Positions 27,402 to 37,194 of a stretch of 64,000 bases of DNA are shown one piece after another. Position 1 is the stretch's first letter. Each line of letters starts with the position of its first letter. Origin of the DNA: Phycisphaerae bacterium (lineage in GTDB: Bacteria > Planctomycetota > Phycisphaerae > Sedimentisphaerales > Anaerohalosphaeraceae); contig JAGPMT010000005.1 of NCBI GenBank assembly GCA_018052735.1, forward strand, positions 62,001 to 126,000. Direction: 5' to 3'. The position numbers were made by a program, and so were the translations under genes. Below the pieces are notes generated by a model. The model was not told the origin of the DNA. It saw nothing but the letters and a program-made list of their open reading frames with translations, and searched no databases.

Positions 27402-28178
27402 TTATTTTACCTGCCTTTTACGCCTCCATATCCGGCAGACAATTATACTGCTTTCGTAGAGAAAATAGAGCGGAACCGCCAGAGAAATCTGGGAAACAAC
27501 ATCCGGCGGTGTTGCGATTGCGCCGACGACAAAACACCCTAAAAAAACATATTTCCGTACACGGCAGAGTGTTTCAACTGACACCAGCCCCATCCGTTCA
27601 GCAAAAACAATTGCAATGGGTGTTTGGAAAGCTGCGCCGAAAACCAGAGACAGTATCAATATAAAATTCACGGACTTTGTCAGGGAAGGCTGGTAATTCA
27701 GATAATCGATGCCGGGATTGAAACGTACAAAGAACTTAAAGACAAAAGGCGCGATTACAGTTAAAAAAAAGAGTACACCCGTCGTAAAAAGAAATGCGCT
27801 GGCAGGAGCGACCATTTTGACAAAACGGCGTTCATGAGTATAGAGCCCCGCCGAAACAAATGCCCAGATTTGATAAAACAGCCACGGTGAACAGATAAGA
27901 ATCCCTAATACCAGAGATGCCTTCAAGTAAACCATAAACGGTTCCGGCACATCAATAGCAAGCAATTTCATTTCAATGTTCAAATCTGTCATCGCCCTTT
28001 TATACGGCCATAAAATAAACTGCAGAAACCACTTGCCGAAAACCAGACCGATTATAGATGCGGCGGCTAATCCGACCAAGCTGAGAATCAGACGTGCTCG
28101 GAGCTCCTCCAGATGGTCTCCCAGACTCATACTTTTGAGTTCTTCTTCATCGTGGTGTCTTCGTTTGCTTTCGCTCAT
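27402..28178 (-). CDS. tatC: Twin-arginine translocase subunit TatC
   Basis: Signal-peptide receptor of the Tat system. From the ATG at 28178 the protein has 258 residues with six predicted membrane helices and the family motifs 'MSLGDHLEELRARL', 'PFMVYLKASLVLGILICSPWLFYQIWAFVSAGLYTHERRF' (spread over about 85-125) and 'FAERMGLVS'. The frame is open to 28259, but those residues lack family similarity. The gene is convergent with tatA rather than in an operon with it, and no tatB is seen. Confidence 0.92.
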   Translation of the reverse strand: MSESKRRHHDEEELKSMSLGDHLEELRARLILSLVGLAAASIIGLVFGKWFLQFILWPYKRAMTDLNIEMKLLAIDVPEPFMVYLKASLVLGILICSPWLFYQIWAFVSAGLYTHERRFVKMVAPASAFLFTTGVLFFLTVIAPFVFKFFVRFNPGIDYLNYQPSLTKSVNFILILSLVFGAAFQTPIAIVFAERMGLVSVETLCRVRKYVFLGCFVVGAIATPPDVVSQISLAVPLYFLYESSIIVCRIWRRKRQVK

Positions 28179-28303
28179 ATTTATCAAATCAGCCGCAGAT
28201 TTTCCTGTACTTATAGAATATAGAGCAGATAGTTTAAGGAAAACAAGAGCTATTGGCAACTATTTTAAATAGCCGCCGGCGTAGACTTTCTTATAATGAA
28301 GTT

Positions 28304-28540
28304 ATGCAATATAAAACAATTGTAATGTTGATTGCTGGCATCTTGTTTTGTTTGGGCAGTGCAGGATATGTCGTGTTTAAAAGTATCCTGCGGAGCAAAG
28401 ACAGGAATCGTATTGGGGAATACAATGAGATGTTTGAAGTTGACAATCCGTATTTCCTGAAATATCAACGTTGGATCCGTATTTGCTTTACTGTGGTTAT
28501 TATCAGCATGCTGTTGCTTTTTGTTTGTATTGCTATTTAA
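28304..28540 (+). CDS. Small two-helix membrane protein, unknown function
   Basis: From the ATG at 28304 the frame gives 78 residues with two hydrophobic helices (about 3-23 and 60-77) joined by a charged loop 'RSKDRNRIGEYNEMFEVDNPYFLKYQRW'. I do not recognise a family. An upstream in-frame start at 28253 would overlap the divergent tatC leader and adds only basic residues. The hydrophobicity pattern makes a real gene likely, but no ribosome site is clear. A separate leader follows before the DUF4870 gene. Confidence 0.5.
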   Translation: MQYKTIVMLIAGILFCLGSAGYVVFKSILRSKDRNRIGEYNEMFEVDNPYFLKYQRWIRICFTVVIISMLLLFVCIAI

Positions 28541-28655
28541 TGGTTCAATGATAGCGTTGTATTTTTTTTTCTTTACAAATCTAAATATCTGGTATACAAA
28601 AAAGTAATAGTGGAGATATAAGGGAATGTTTTACACAAAATAGGAGAGAATTGTT

Positions 28656-29066
28656 ATGGAGCAAAATGCAGAAAATCAACCTACTTCATCTGAAAATCAG
28701 CCGCAGCCATCTTCTCAATCGCCTCAATCTTCCAATATCAGTCAAGTCCCTCAGGATTCCAGAAATATGGCTATGCTATGCCATTTACTGGGACTTTTTA
28801 CAAGTTTTGTCGGTCCGCTGATTTTGTGGCTGATAAAAAAGGATGAGGATAAGTTTGTGGACAGCCAAGGTAAAGAAGCTCTCAACTTCCAAATCACGGT
28901 AATAATTGCAGGTATTGCCGCCGGCTTGCTGTCGTTTATCTGCATCGGAATATTTGTAGCGATTGCCGTATCTATTTGCGATATCGTTTTCTGTATTTTG
29001 GCCTGCGTGGCTGCCAGCAAAGGGCAGGATTACCGATATCCCCTAAGTCTGCGGCTGATTAAGTAG
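28656..29066 (+). CDS. DUF4870 (Tic20-like) membrane protein
   Basis: 136 residues: a Ser/Gln/Pro-rich soluble N-terminus (1-35), then 'RNMAMLCHLLGLFTSFVGPLILWLIKKDEDKFVDSQGKEALNFQITV', split over about 36-82, which is the DUF4870 hallmark, and further membrane helices. The family is annotated as Tic20-like; its function in bacteria is not established. The ribosome site AGGAGAG lies just before the ATG. It ends at a hairpin terminator and looks monocistronic. Confidence 0.85.
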   Translation: MEQNAENQPTSSENQPQPSSQSPQSSNISQVPQDSRNMAMLCHLLGLFTSFVGPLILWLIKKDEDKFVDSQGKEALNFQITVIIAGIAAGLLSFICIGIFVAIAVSICDIVFCILACVAASKGQDYRYPLSLRLIK

Positions 29067-29089
29067 AAACTTGCTCGTTTCGCTCAAAA

Positions 29090-29133
29090 AGGCATTTTAT
29101 TCCCTTCAAAAACGGGATAAGATGCCTATTTTG
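29090..29133 (+). terminator. Probable terminator after the DUF4870 gene
   Basis: An imperfect 14-bp stem (29090-29104 with 29114-29127; one bulge and one G-U pair) is followed by ATTTTGTAT. Confidence 0.6.
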
Positions 29134-29196
29134 TATCTATAGGAGGATAAAATGCCGGCTTGCATATACGGTGTTTTACTGCTATTATGATGTTAT

Positions 29197-29667
29197 ATGG
29201 GAAAACAATCCAAACAAAATCCGGCTCCTTCCGTTCAGAATAAAAAGGCCTGGCACAATTTTGAACTTGTAGAAAAAGTTGAGGCAGGTATCGTTCTGCT
29301 TGGAACGGAGGTAAAAAGTCTGAGGGAGCGGCAATGCGACTTGGACGGCAGTTATGCTCGTTTAGCAGACGGAGAGGTGTGGCTGCTGGGCTGTAAAATT
29401 GCCCCGTATGAACGAGGGGGCTACACAAACCATGAGCCTCTTCGGAAGCGCAAGCTCCTGCTGCATAAAAATCAAATTCGAAAAATCCGCACAAAACTGG
29501 AGCAGCGGGGATTTACGCTTGTTCCAACCCGGATTTATTTTAACGATCGCGGAAAAGCTAAAGTGGAACTGGCGTTGGCAACCGGCAAAAAACTGCATGA
29601 CAAGCGTCAGGCCCTTCGGGAAAAGCAGGCACGCAAAGACATCGGCAGGGATATGAAATATAAATAA
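29197..29667 (+). CDS. smpB: SsrA-binding protein SmpB
   Basis: Partner of tmRNA in trans-translation; it brings tmRNA to stalled ribosomes. The 156 residues contain the SmpB core: 'KKAWHNFELVEKVEAGIVLLGTEVKSLR', 'LDGSYARL' and 'PYERGGYTNHEPLRKRKLLLH' (spread over about 17-95), then the basic C-terminal tail 'DKRQALREKQARKDIGRDMKYK' that mimics an anticodon arm. tmRNA itself was not recognised in the window. A DUF1844 gene follows 24 nt later. Confidence 0.96.
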   Translation: MGKQSKQNPAPSVQNKKAWHNFELVEKVEAGIVLLGTEVKSLRERQCDLDGSYARLADGEVWLLGCKIAPYERGGYTNHEPLRKRKLLLHKNQIRKIRTKLEQRGFTLVPTRIYFNDRGKAKVELALATGKKLHDKRQALREKQARKDIGRDMKYK

Positions 29668-29691
29668 CGTATTTCTGTAATGGAGCAAACC

Positions 29692-30066
29692 ATGGCGGAC
29701 AATGGCAAGAAAATCATCATCGATGAAGATTGGAAAGCCCAAGCACAGCGGGAGAAGGAAATTTTAAAAGAACAGGAAAAACGGGAAAAGGAGCAAGCCA
29801 GTTATCCGGGTCTTCCGTCGGCAGATTTTGCCGGTCTGGTAAGTATGCTGGCTACACAGGCATTTTACGCTCTGGGTGTTATAGGTCCGCAGGACGGCAG
29901 AGAAGAAGACCGTCAGCCGGACTGGGCTATGGCCAAGTTCAACATTGATATGCTTGGCGTGCTTGAGGAAAAATGCAAAAATAATCTGTCTGACGAGGAA
30001 GACAAGCTGCTGAAGGGAACATTAGGGCAGCTGCGCATGCTTTTTGTTCAACTATCGGAAAAATGA
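29692..30066 (+). CDS. DUF1844 domain protein
   Basis: 124 residues: a highly charged helical N-terminus ('DEDWKAQAQREKEILKEQEKREKEQ', about 10-34), then the DUF1844 core 'FAGLVSMLATQAFYALG' and 'DMLGVLEEKCKNNLSDEEDKLL'. Function unknown; the family is common in planctomycetes and several other phyla. The frame opens at an ATG at 29680, but that ATGGAG supplies GGAG 6 nt before the ATG at 29692, so the latter is the likely start. It ends 3 nt before trpC, so the two are probably cotranscribed. Confidence 0.8.
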   Translation: MADNGKKIIIDEDWKAQAQREKEILKEQEKREKEQASYPGLPSADFAGLVSMLATQAFYALGVIGPQDGREEDRQPDWAMAKFNIDMLGVLEEKCKNNLSDEEDKLLKGTLGQLRMLFVQLSEK

Positions 30067-30069
30067 CCT

Positions 30070-30885
30070 GTGGCTTCCATTTTGGATAAAATCCTTTCTG
30101 ATAAACGGGCAGAAGTCCAGCTGCGCCGTCAGCAGCAGCCAATAGAACTGCTGATGGAAAAAGCGATGGGACTTAAAAAATGCCGCAATTTTTATCAGGC
30201 AGTTACAAAACCTAATCCGCGAGGACTGAATGTTATTGCCGAGGTTAAAAAGGCCTCTCCGTCGGCCGGCCTGATACGGGCAGATTTTGATCCCGTTCAA
30301 ATAGCCCGGATTTATCAGCGATGCGGTGCTGATGCCATCAGCGTTCTGACAGATGAACCGTATTTTCAGGGCAAGCTGGAATATCTCAGTCAAATCAAGG
30401 AAGCTGTCTGTCTGCCAGTGCTTCGCAAGGATTTTATTATCGATCCCTATCAAGTTTACGAATCGCGGGCAGCAGGAGCAGATGCCATTTTGCTGATTGC
30501 AGAGGCACTGACCCCTTCGATGCTGATGGATCTGCTGATACTGGCTAATGAGCTGACGCTGACGGTGCTGATTGAGGTACATAATGCTGATACGCTTCTG
30601 CAGATGCGAAGCATCATCGGCTTTCCCCAGAAAAATTACAGCGTGCTTGGGATTAACAACCGGGATCTTGCCACGATGAAAGTGGATTTGAATACCACTG
30701 GCCGGCTGGCCGAACTGGTCGATAACCGCCGCGAGTTGATCGCTGAAAGCGGGATACAAACAAGGGCAGATGTCGAGAAGCTCATACGAATCGGCATCGG
30801 GGGCGTTTTAATCGGTCAGACGCTTTGTCAGAGCCCAGATATTCCGTCTAAGTTTAACGAGCTGTTCGGCAGCTGCGAAGGGTAA
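30070..30885 (+). CDS. trpC: Indole-3-glycerol phosphate synthase
   Basis: Closes the indole ring in tryptophan synthesis. The 271-residue TIM barrel begins at a GTG and shows the conserved 'VIAEVKKASPSAGLI', 'SVLTDEPYFQG', 'LRKDFIIDPYQVYE', 'LIEVHNADTL', 'GINNRDLATMKVDL' and 'AESGI'. No other trp genes are nearby, so the pathway is dispersed in this genome. It follows DUF1844 by 3 nt and is followed by a TauE/SafE transporter 2 nt after its stop. Confidence 0.95.
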   Translation: MASILDKILSDKRAEVQLRRQQQPIELLMEKAMGLKKCRNFYQAVTKPNPRGLNVIAEVKKASPSAGLIRADFDPVQIARIYQRCGADAISVLTDEPYFQGKLEYLSQIKEAVCLPVLRKDFIIDPYQVYESRAAGADAILLIAEALTPSMLMDLLILANELTLTVLIEVHNADTLLQMRSIIGFPQKNYSVLGINNRDLATMKVDLNTTGRLAELVDNRRELIAESGIQTRADVEKLIRIGIGGVLIGQTLCQSPDIPSKFNELFGSCEG

Positions 30886-30887
30886 AT

Positions 30888-31697
30888 GTGTCGATTTTAA
30901 TCTTCTTTGCGATTGGATTAGCCGCTGGCGTACTGGGCGGCCTGCTCGGAATCGGCGGATCGATTGTCATTATCCCTGCCTTAACCATTCTATATGGCGA
31001 AAACCAGCATCTTTATCAGGCATCGGCAATGATCTGCAATTTCTTCGTCTCTGCAGCAGCTATTATTGCACACTGGAAAGCCGAGTCCTTTGACAAGACC
31101 GTATTGAAATGGATGGTGCCCTTGGCCGTTCTGGGCATTTGGGGAGGAGTTGCGTTGAGCAACTGCACAATTTTTGCTGCAGAAAACAGCTATCTTCTGG
31201 CACGTGTATTCGGAGCGTTCCTGATTTATGTTGCGGTCTATAATATCCGTCATCTGTACCTGCACTGGCGAGGCAAAAACATTACACTCCATGGTCCTCC
31301 GGTTGCGTCGATGGCGCATTTGGTTTTGTCGGGATTCTGCGGTGCGGCAACAGGTCTGGCTGCAGGTCTGCTGGGCATTGGAGCCGGAACCATAGCGACG
31401 CCCCTACAGCAGCTTTTACTGCGGATGCCTCTGTGCAAAGCGATGAGCAACTCGGCCGGTATAATTGTCGCGATTGCATGGCTGGGAGCAATTTATAAGA
31501 ATCTTACCTTAGCCCAGCATGGTCTGCATTGGAGCAGTTCGCTGCATATCGCAATTTTTGTAATTCCCGGTTCTATCGCGGGTGGATATATTGGAGGTCA
31601 TTTAATGCATCTTCTGCCGAGAAATCTTGTTCGTTTCGTCTTTATTCTTGTGTGTGCGCTGGCCGCCGCCAAACTGCTGACAGTCTGCCCTGCTTGA
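30888..31697 (+). CDS. TauE/SafE (TSUP) family transporter
   Basis: 269 residues with about eight hydrophobic helices and the duplicated family motif: 'GVLGGLLGIGGSIVIIPALT' in the N-terminal half and 'GLAAGLLGIGAGTIATPLQ' in the C-terminal half. Members export sulfite, sulfoacetate or related organosulfur anions, but the substrate cannot be inferred here. The start is a GTG at 30888, 2 nt after the trpC stop. It is convergent with the cyclophilin gene. Confidence 0.88.
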   Translation: MSILIFFAIGLAAGVLGGLLGIGGSIVIIPALTILYGENQHLYQASAMICNFFVSAAAIIAHWKAESFDKTVLKWMVPLAVLGIWGGVALSNCTIFAAENSYLLARVFGAFLIYVAVYNIRHLYLHWRGKNITLHGPPVASMAHLVLSGFCGAATGLAAGLLGIGAGTIATPLQQLLLRMPLCKAMSNSAGIIVAIAWLGAIYKNLTLAQHGLHWSSSLHIAIFVIPGSIAGGYIGGHLMHLLPRNLVRFVFILVCALAAAKLLTVCPA

Positions 31698-31727
31698 TAT
31701 GGAACAGGCGGTTTTCTGCAGACAGAG

Positions 31728-32234
31728 TTATTCTATCACTCGAACCGAAAGGATTTCTACCGGTTCGACTGGCACATCATTATAGAATCCTTTTCGGGTT
31801 GTTTTTACAGCGGCTATCTTATCTACCACATCAAGACCTTCTACGACTCTGCCGAAAACCGCATATCCTATTTTATCTGGCTCGGCCCCCTGACAATCGA
31901 GAAAATGATTGTCCTTCTGGTTGATAAAAAACTGATTGGTTGCACTGTCAGGGTCTGATGTTCGGGCCATTGCAATTGTGCCGCGTTTGTTCTTCAGACC
32001 ATTAGAGGCCTCGTTAATAATCGGATCATGACTGGATTTGGGACGCAGGTCTTTGGTCATTCCCCCGCCCTGTATCATAAAACCGTTAATCACTCGATGA
32101 AAAACTGTACCGTCATAAAAGCCGTCATTAACATATTCGAGAAAATTTTTGACCGTTACCGGCGCCGCATCGGCATCCAGCTCAATAAGCATATCGCCCA
32201 ATGTTGTTTTCATTTGAACTTTTGTACAAGCCAT
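31728..32234 (-). CDS. Peptidyl-prolyl cis-trans isomerase, cyclophilin type
   Basis: 168 residues without a signal peptide, so probably cytoplasmic. The cyclophilin core is complete: '[33 protein letters not shown]' (over about 26-58) with the catalytic Arg47, then '[22 protein letters not shown]' and '[18 protein letters not shown]'. It lies 33 nt downstream of a gene whose product ends in a closely similar cyclophilin domain, so the pair probably arose by duplication. Confidence 0.94.
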   Translation of the reverse strand: MACTKVQMKTTLGDMLIELDADAAPVTVKNFLEYVNDGFYDGTVFHRVINGFMIQGGGMTKDLRPKSSHDPIINEASNGLKNKRGTIAMARTSDPDSATNQFFINQKDNHFLDCQGAEPDKIGYAVFGRVVEGLDVVDKIAAVKTTRKGFYNDVPVEPVEILSVRVIE

Positions 32235-32267
32235 ACAATCCCCATTTTCAAGATAGAAGAATTATCT

Positions 32268-33902
32268 CTATTCTGCCGCAATAGATTCTATAATAATAGT
32301 ATCAGCCGGAACATTGGAATGAGGGCCTACGCGTTTGGTAGGTACAGCCGCAATCGCATCTACCACATTCATTCCGCTAACGACTTTTCCAAAAACAGCA
32401 TACCCCGGCTTCATCGGGCCGTCAAAATCCAGCGAACGGTTATCAACATGATTGATGAAAAACTGACAGGTAGCGCTGTCGGGTGCATTGGTACGGGCCA
32501 TTGCAATTGTACCGCGTTCGTTTCGCAACTGATTATAAGACTCATTTTTGATTGGTGCATTAGTGGGCTTTTGCTGCATTTCAGGGGTAAAACCGCCGCC
32601 TTGTATCATAAAATTAGGAATAACGCGGTGGAAAATTGTTCCATTATAGAAACCTGAATGTACATAATCCAAAAAGTTTTTGACAGTAATAGGTGCTTTA
32701 TCGGCATACAATTCAATCTGAATGTCGCCTTTGCTGGTTTTCATCCGTACAATGGGATTTTTTGCTTTACCAGCCTCTCCTGAATCGGGGATTTGGCCTG
32801 TTAATTTTTTTATCAGCTCAGTCTCTTCTGGACTGTAAGGAGTCCCATCAGAGCGAAATACTTCATGAAACCAAATCTCCGGTTCGGCCGTAAACTGCCT
32901 GCGCCAAGATTCCCAAGGGTATTGTGTTTGAGTTTTGCCGGCAACCAAGCCCCAGTTGATCGCTCCGATGCGATTGTCCTTAAAATAAGGGAGCTGTTCT
33001 GCAAATGTGGAACCTGCTGCTCGAGCCATATATTCTGTACAAATCAGCGGCCGCCCGTAGGGTTTTAAGCTTTCCACACGCTCTTTCGTGCGGCTCAGAG
33101 GGCTGTAATCATGGAACGTAATGATATCGGAGTTTTCGAGTGAATATTTGTTAAGGGTATCGGCTTTATCCGGATGCCATTCGTTTTTCCAAACTCCAGC
33201 CGTCAACGGCTGTGAGGGATTGACCTGACGGGCCCATGCAAATACTTTCTGAAGCAAATAGAGTCCCAGCTCATCTTTATTTTGCGGCTCCAATTCGGAA
33301 TATGCGGGAACATTATTGTTACCGGGTTCATTATACAAATCCCACATCAGAACACGGGAATCATTTTTGAATCTCTCCAAAATGCCCGTTACATATGGGC
33401 GCAGAGTCTCTATTTTTTCAGGGGATTTGAGGATATCAATATGCGGACCTTGCACCCACCCGGAATTATGGAGGTGCGGTTTGGGCGGACGCTGTTTACC
33501 CAACTGGGGATAGGGATCCCAGACGCTGTCAAAAAGGACAAACATCGGTTTTATCTTATGTCTGTCAGCAATCACCAGAAACTGCTCTATTCGCCTCAAA
33601 AATCCTTCGCTGTCCTGCTGCCACAGCAAATCATGAAGGAACACCCGCACTGTATTCATCCCGATGCCGGCAGCCCAGCCCAGTTCTCGGTCAATTGTCT
33701 GGGGGTCAAAAGTTTCTTCCTGCCACATTTCCAACTGATTTATGGCGGTGCTGGGTGTAAAATTACAGCCAACCACCCAAGCCTGGCTGTTATACCAATC
33801 CTGCGCCTTTTGGCTGGACCACCGCAATGACACTTCAGATTGAGCGGAACACAACATAGCTGCCGCCAGAAACAGAAAAACACACACCTTTTTCATCTTC
33901 AT
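32268..33902 (-). CDS. Secreted glycoside hydrolase (GH5-like) fused to a C-terminal cyclophilin domain
   Basis: 544 residues in one open frame. A signal peptide ('[20 protein letters not shown]') precedes a TIM-barrel glycosidase of the cellulase-like GH5 group: acid/base Glu192 in 'WDLYNEPGN' and predicted nucleophile Glu290 in 'CTEYMAR'. After a short linker rich in Gly, Glu and Lys (about 370-384), residues 385-543 form a complete cyclophilin with '[14 protein letters not shown]' (Arg426) and '[12 protein letters not shown]'. The start at 33902 is chosen because CAGGAGA lies 4-5 nt upstream and a signal peptide follows. The glycosidase substrate is unknown. The pairing of these two domains is unusual; a separate cyclophilin gene follows directly. 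Confidence 0.85.
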   Translation of the reverse strand: MKMKKVCVFLFLAAAMLCSAQSEVSLRWSSQKAQDWYNSQAWVVGCNFTPSTAINQLEMWQEETFDPQTIDRELGWAAGIGMNTVRVFLHDLLWQQDSEGFLRRIEQFLVIADRHKIKPMFVLFDSVWDPYPQLGKQRPPKPHLHNSGWVQGPHIDILKSPEKIETLRPYVTGILERFKNDSRVLMWDLYNEPGNNNVPAYSELEPQNKDELGLYLLQKVFAWARQVNPSQPLTAGVWKNEWHPDKADTLNKYSLENSDIITFHDYSPLSRTKERVESLKPYGRPLICTEYMARAAGSTFAEQLPYFKDNRIGAINWGLVAGKTQTQYPWESWRRQFTAEPEIWFHEVFRSDGTPYSPEETELIKKLTGQIPDSGEAGKAKNPIVRMKTSKGDIQIELYADKAPITVKNFLDYVHSGFYNGTIFHRVIPNFMIQGGGFTPEMQQKPTNAPIKNESYNQLRNERGTIAMARTNAPDSATCQFFINHVDNRSLDFDGPMKPGYAVFGKVVSGMNVVDAIAAVPTKRVGPHSNVPADTIIIESIAAE

Positions 33903-33994
33903 TTGTCTCCTGTTTTCAACTCTTCTTTCTTTGGACGACAAATAATATACCCGTCATTTGTTCTTTTGCCAGTTATTTCTTACAAGGTCCGTCT

Positions 33995-34735
33995 TCATTG
34001 AAAATCTTTATTTGCATTCTTTTTTAATCTTGATTTTATCAAACAAGCCGCACCCGCTGAAAACAAAACCAAACAGATCCCGGCAATGGCAGCAAATATG
34101 CCGGCTGAGCTGATACTTCGTCCCCAGAATCTTGCTGCGGTTATGACAGCCAGCAGTAGAAAAACAGGAATAATTAGCGCAAACAGCATGTTGAAACGGC
34201 GAAAAAATACGCTGCGTCGCTGATGCTGAATCCAGATAAAGGTAAAAGCAGCATAAGCAGTAAAATGAAAAATACTATCCAAATGATATTTCGGATAAAT
34301 ATGAGGAAGATTTGACATTGTGGAAACAACAAAAATAAATACCGCTGAGGCCGTCAGCATAGCCGGCCAAAAATCGAACAGCATCAATACCACCACACCT
34401 GCCGCCATTCCTAATATATCCGATAGAAAATCGATGATATCCGAGGAACGCCCCATTATCATCCCCTGCAGACATTCATCCAATGCAGCATAAACTGTAA
34501 TGATGGCTATTACTATCCAAGTCTTCAGCTTGTCCCAGCGTATCTTATCGTAAGGACTGACAGCAAACCAAATCAGGAAAGTCAATACAAAATACGCCAG
34601 CACATGCATTGTCTTATCACTCATTCCGCTCCTGCGAGCGATCTCAGGCACAGGAATATGCGTCAGCCAGAAAATGGCCGGCCAATAAATTCCAAGAGCT
34701 GTTAAAACTGATTTGTGGCGGCGAAGTAAATGCAT
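33995..34735 (-). CDS. VanZ-family membrane protein
   Basis: 246 residues from the ATG at 34735 (a TTG at 34753 would add six). Seven or so hydrophobic helices carry the VanZ-like pattern: 'DKTMHVLAYFVLTFL' with the conserved histidine in the first third, and 'DECLQGMIMGRSSDIIDFLSDILG' where Glu, Gln, Arg and Asp residues are conserved. The second half repeats a similar histidine helix ('LDSIFHFTAYAAF'). VanZ gives low-level teicoplanin resistance in enterococci; the role of the wider family is not known. Confidence 0.78.
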   Translation of the reverse strand: MHLLRRHKSVLTALGIYWPAIFWLTHIPVPEIARRSGMSDKTMHVLAYFVLTFLIWFAVSPYDKIRWDKLKTWIVIAIITVYAALDECLQGMIMGRSSDIIDFLSDILGMAAGVVVLMLFDFWPAMLTASAVFIFVVSTMSNLPHIYPKYHLDSIFHFTAYAAFTFIWIQHQRRSVFFRRFNMLFALIIPVFLLLAVITAARFWGRSISSAGIFAAIAGICLVLFSAGAACLIKSRLKKNANKDFQ

Positions 34736-34777
34736 CAGCGTTTTACGGCGCAAAATGGCTTCTCATGGAAGTAATAT

Positions 34778-35764
34778 CTATTCATCTACAGGCCCTTGCG
34801 AGCAGCTGGTGGGCTGGTTCACAGAATTGCATGCTGTGATTTGCTGTAGGCCAAAAACATCATACGCAGAACCGTACTGTGCCAGATAGCACAGTGAATA
34901 AGCTCGCCGCCACACCAGCAAGGGCAGCATCATGACAGTTCCAATATAGGGAATTGCCAGAATGCATGCTGCGCAGCAGCAGGTAGCAAATATGGCCGCC
35001 AACACGATTACAAATAAAATAATGCCCACGACAAATAAAAAAGATAGATACAGCGTAAACGGCCACATATAGCCGAATAAAAGAGTTTTAAATTCCCGCC
35101 AAGCAGCAAGAGCGGAACATCGCCGAAGATACATAATAGGGATTATAAAATCTTTTGTCATCAATTTGATAAGGCCAATAGTCATAAGCACAAATATAAA
35201 TCCTGATACCAGTAGAACAATCCAAAACAGATGCATCACAAAAGCGAATCCCTTAATAAACATCACCACACCCAGAAAAACTGTTGGCACAAGAAAAACA
35301 GCCGACGTTGCAAGGCCAACCAGCCATAAGACAATATTGAACACAAACAGACTGTTGGCCTGATCTGCATATTCCTTCCATGGATAAACAACATGGGCAC
35401 TGTTCCTGGCTACACAATCCAAAAACATAAATTGCCCCCGGCTGTGCAGCCACAGAAGCAAAGCCGATATGGCAAGAACAATGACTGCTACAGCCGTTCC
35501 AACTGAAAGAATAACCGGCAGATTACTAAGAACGACATCTTTTAGATGCAGGATTTTATTTTGCAGATCCTGTATGTTATCAAATTTGTTCAATTGATAA
35601 TTGAATCCCGGACCGCGGCTTCCAAAGGAAGCCAGCCATGCACAAAACCCGATAGTAAGCCATTTTACGACATCAAAAGGATGAAAAAGGATTTCCCTTG
35701 TTTTTTCGATAGCCGCTCCAATTGGCTCTAATATGCCGATATTTCCGGCCTGTATCTGTTCCAT
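34778..35764 (-). CDS. Polytopic membrane protein, unknown function
   Basis: 328 residues from the ATG at 35764 (ribosome site GAGAGG, 6-nt spacer). A soluble N-terminal part ending 'PFDVVKWLTIGFCAWLASFGSRGPGFN' is followed by about six strongly hydrophobic helices, including one with four clustered cysteines ('FATCCCAACILAI'). The layout resembles DUF4013/DUF7544-type proteins of stomatin-like operons, but I cannot assign a family with confidence. It is downstream of hisF and precedes the VanZ-like gene by about 40 nt. Confidence 0.7.
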   Translation of the reverse strand: MEQIQAGNIGILEPIGAAIEKTREILFHPFDVVKWLTIGFCAWLASFGSRGPGFNYQLNKFDNIQDLQNKILHLKDVVLSNLPVILSVGTAVAVIVLAISALLLWLHSRGQFMFLDCVARNSAHVVYPWKEYADQANSLFVFNIVLWLVGLATSAVFLVPTVFLGVVMFIKGFAFVMHLFWIVLLVSGFIFVLMTIGLIKLMTKDFIIPIMYLRRCSALAAWREFKTLLFGYMWPFTLYLSFLFVVGIILFVIVLAAIFATCCCAACILAIPYIGTVMMLPLLVWRRAYSLCYLAQYGSAYDVFGLQQITACNSVNQPTSCSQGPVDE

Positions 35765-35809
35765 TGCCAACCTCTCTTTCTAATGATCATGCCGTGCCTA
35801 ATAGCATTA

Positions 35810-36577
35810 TTATATAGGACGCACAGGAATTCCTCTCTGATGCAGAAAATCCTTAACTTGTTTGATAGTGTAAGTACCATAGTGAAAAATTGAGGCCGCC
35901 AGTACAGCATCCGCTTTGCCTTTTTCAAGCACCTCAGCCAAAGATTCCAGCGTTCCAGCTCCCCCAGAGGCGATTACCGGAATACCCACGGACTCGGCAA
36001 CAGCCCGAGTCAGTTCTATGTCATAGCCGGATTGTGTGCCATCAGCATCCATACTGGTCAAAAGAATCTCGCCGGCACCAAGTTTTTCAGCCCGTACTGC
36101 CCATTGGACTGCATCAATTTCTGTAGGTTCAGAACCTGCCTTTACACACACTTGCCAATGGCCCGCCCGGATTCTGCTCCGGCGGGCATCAATTGCCAGA
36201 ACTACGCACTGGGATCCGAATCGCTCGGCGGATTCTTTCAATAAGTCTGGATTTGATACGGCAGCTGTATTAACCGAACATTTATCCGCTCCGCTCCGCA
36301 GCAAAAGACCTATTTCATCGGCTTTTGATATTCCCCCTCCGACGGTAAAGGGAATGAAAACATTCTGGGCTACTTTTTCGACAAGTTCAACAATGGTCTT
36401 TCTCGACCGGATAGTAGCTGTAATATCCAGAAATACAAGTTCATCGGCCCCTTCCTCACTGTAGCGGGCGCCTAATTCCACAGCATCGCCGGCATCCCGC
36501 AGATTCAGAAAGTTTACTCCCTTGACAACACGGTTATCTTTCACATCCAGGCACGGAATGATGCGCTTTGTCAGCAT
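35810..36577 (-). CDS. hisF: Imidazole glycerol phosphate synthase, cyclase subunit
   Basis: Takes ammonia from HisH to make imidazole glycerol phosphate and AICAR in histidine synthesis. The 255-residue beta/alpha barrel opens '[22 protein letters not shown]', with Asp11, and has the conserved 'FTVGGGISK', 'SVNTAAV', 'LAIDARR', '[18 protein letters not shown]' with Asp at the active site, and 'IASGGAG'. It overlaps hisH by 7 nt (36571-36577), so the heterodimer is translationally coupled. Other his genes are not in the window. Confidence 0.97.
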   Translation of the reverse strand: MLTKRIIPCLDVKDNRVVKGVNFLNLRDAGDAVELGARYSEEGADELVFLDITATIRSRKTIVELVEKVAQNVFIPFTVGGGISKADEIGLLLRSGADKCSVNTAAVSNPDLLKESAERFGSQCVVLAIDARRSRIRAGHWQVCVKAGSEPTEIDAVQWAVRAEKLGAGEILLTSMDADGTQSGYDIELTRAVAESVGIPVIASGGAGTLESLAEVLEKGKADAVLAASIFHYGTYTIKQVKDFLHQRGIPVRPI

Positions 36578-37194
36578 GATGAAAGCCTTTCACGGCAAAT
36601 AGAGACAAAATTTCTCAATACCTGCAAGCCATCAGTGCCGCTTTTCTCGGGGTGGAATTGGCAGCCGTAAATATTGCCTTTTTCAACAGCGGCAGCAATC
36701 AGAACACCATATTCTGTATAGGCAGTTGTGGTCAGCGGGTCATTTACTTGTGCATAGTATGAGTTGGCAAAGGCAAAATGTCTGCCTTCGTGCATATGCT
36801 TAAACAGCCGCATTTCTGGTGTAAATGTTACATAATTCCATCCCATATGTGGAATAGTCAGCCCTGCATCTTGAGGAATAGGAATAACCTTTCCTTTTAT
36901 CAATCCAAGACAGCGATGCACACCCATTTCATGGCTTTCATCAAATAAAAGCTGAAAGCCGACACAGATGCCCAGCAGCGGTTTGCCTGCAGCCGCCTGT
37001 TCTTTTATTATATCGGCAATAGGTGTCACCCGCTGCATAGCATATCCGCTGGCCCCGACCCCGGGCAGAATCAGACCGGCCGCTTTGCGGATAATGGCCG
37101 GATTGCAGCTTACCGTTATATCTGACCCAATATAACGAAAAGCATTTGTTACGCTCCGCACATTCCCTACACCATAATCTATAATAACCAGCAT
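36571..37194 (-). CDS. hisH: Imidazole glycerol phosphate synthase, glutamine amidotransferase subunit
   Basis: Class I glutaminase that feeds ammonia to HisF. The 207 residues begin '[15 protein letters not shown]', with the nucleophile cysteine in '[13 protein letters not shown]' and the His-Glu pair in '[11 protein letters not shown]'. The frame opens at a TTG at 37203, but the ATG at 37194 is the family start, with AGGAAA upstream. The two-gene hisHF unit stands apart from the rest of the histidine pathway. A 120-nt gap separates it from cbiO. Confidence 0.96.
   Translation of the reverse strand: MLVIIDYGVGNVRSVTNAFRYIGSDITVSCNPAIIRKAAGLILPGVGASGYAMQRVTPIADIIKEQAAAGKPLLGICVGFQLLFDESHEMGVHRCLGLIKGKVIPIPQDAGLTIPHMGWNYVTFTPEMRLFKHMHEGRHFAFANSYYAQVNDPLTTTAYTEYGVLIAAAVEKGNIYGCQFHPEKSGTDGLQVLRNFVSICRERLSSC

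Noticed and set aside
30052-30759. 235-residue minus-strand ORF
   Set aside because: Antisense to trpC with no recognisable motif.
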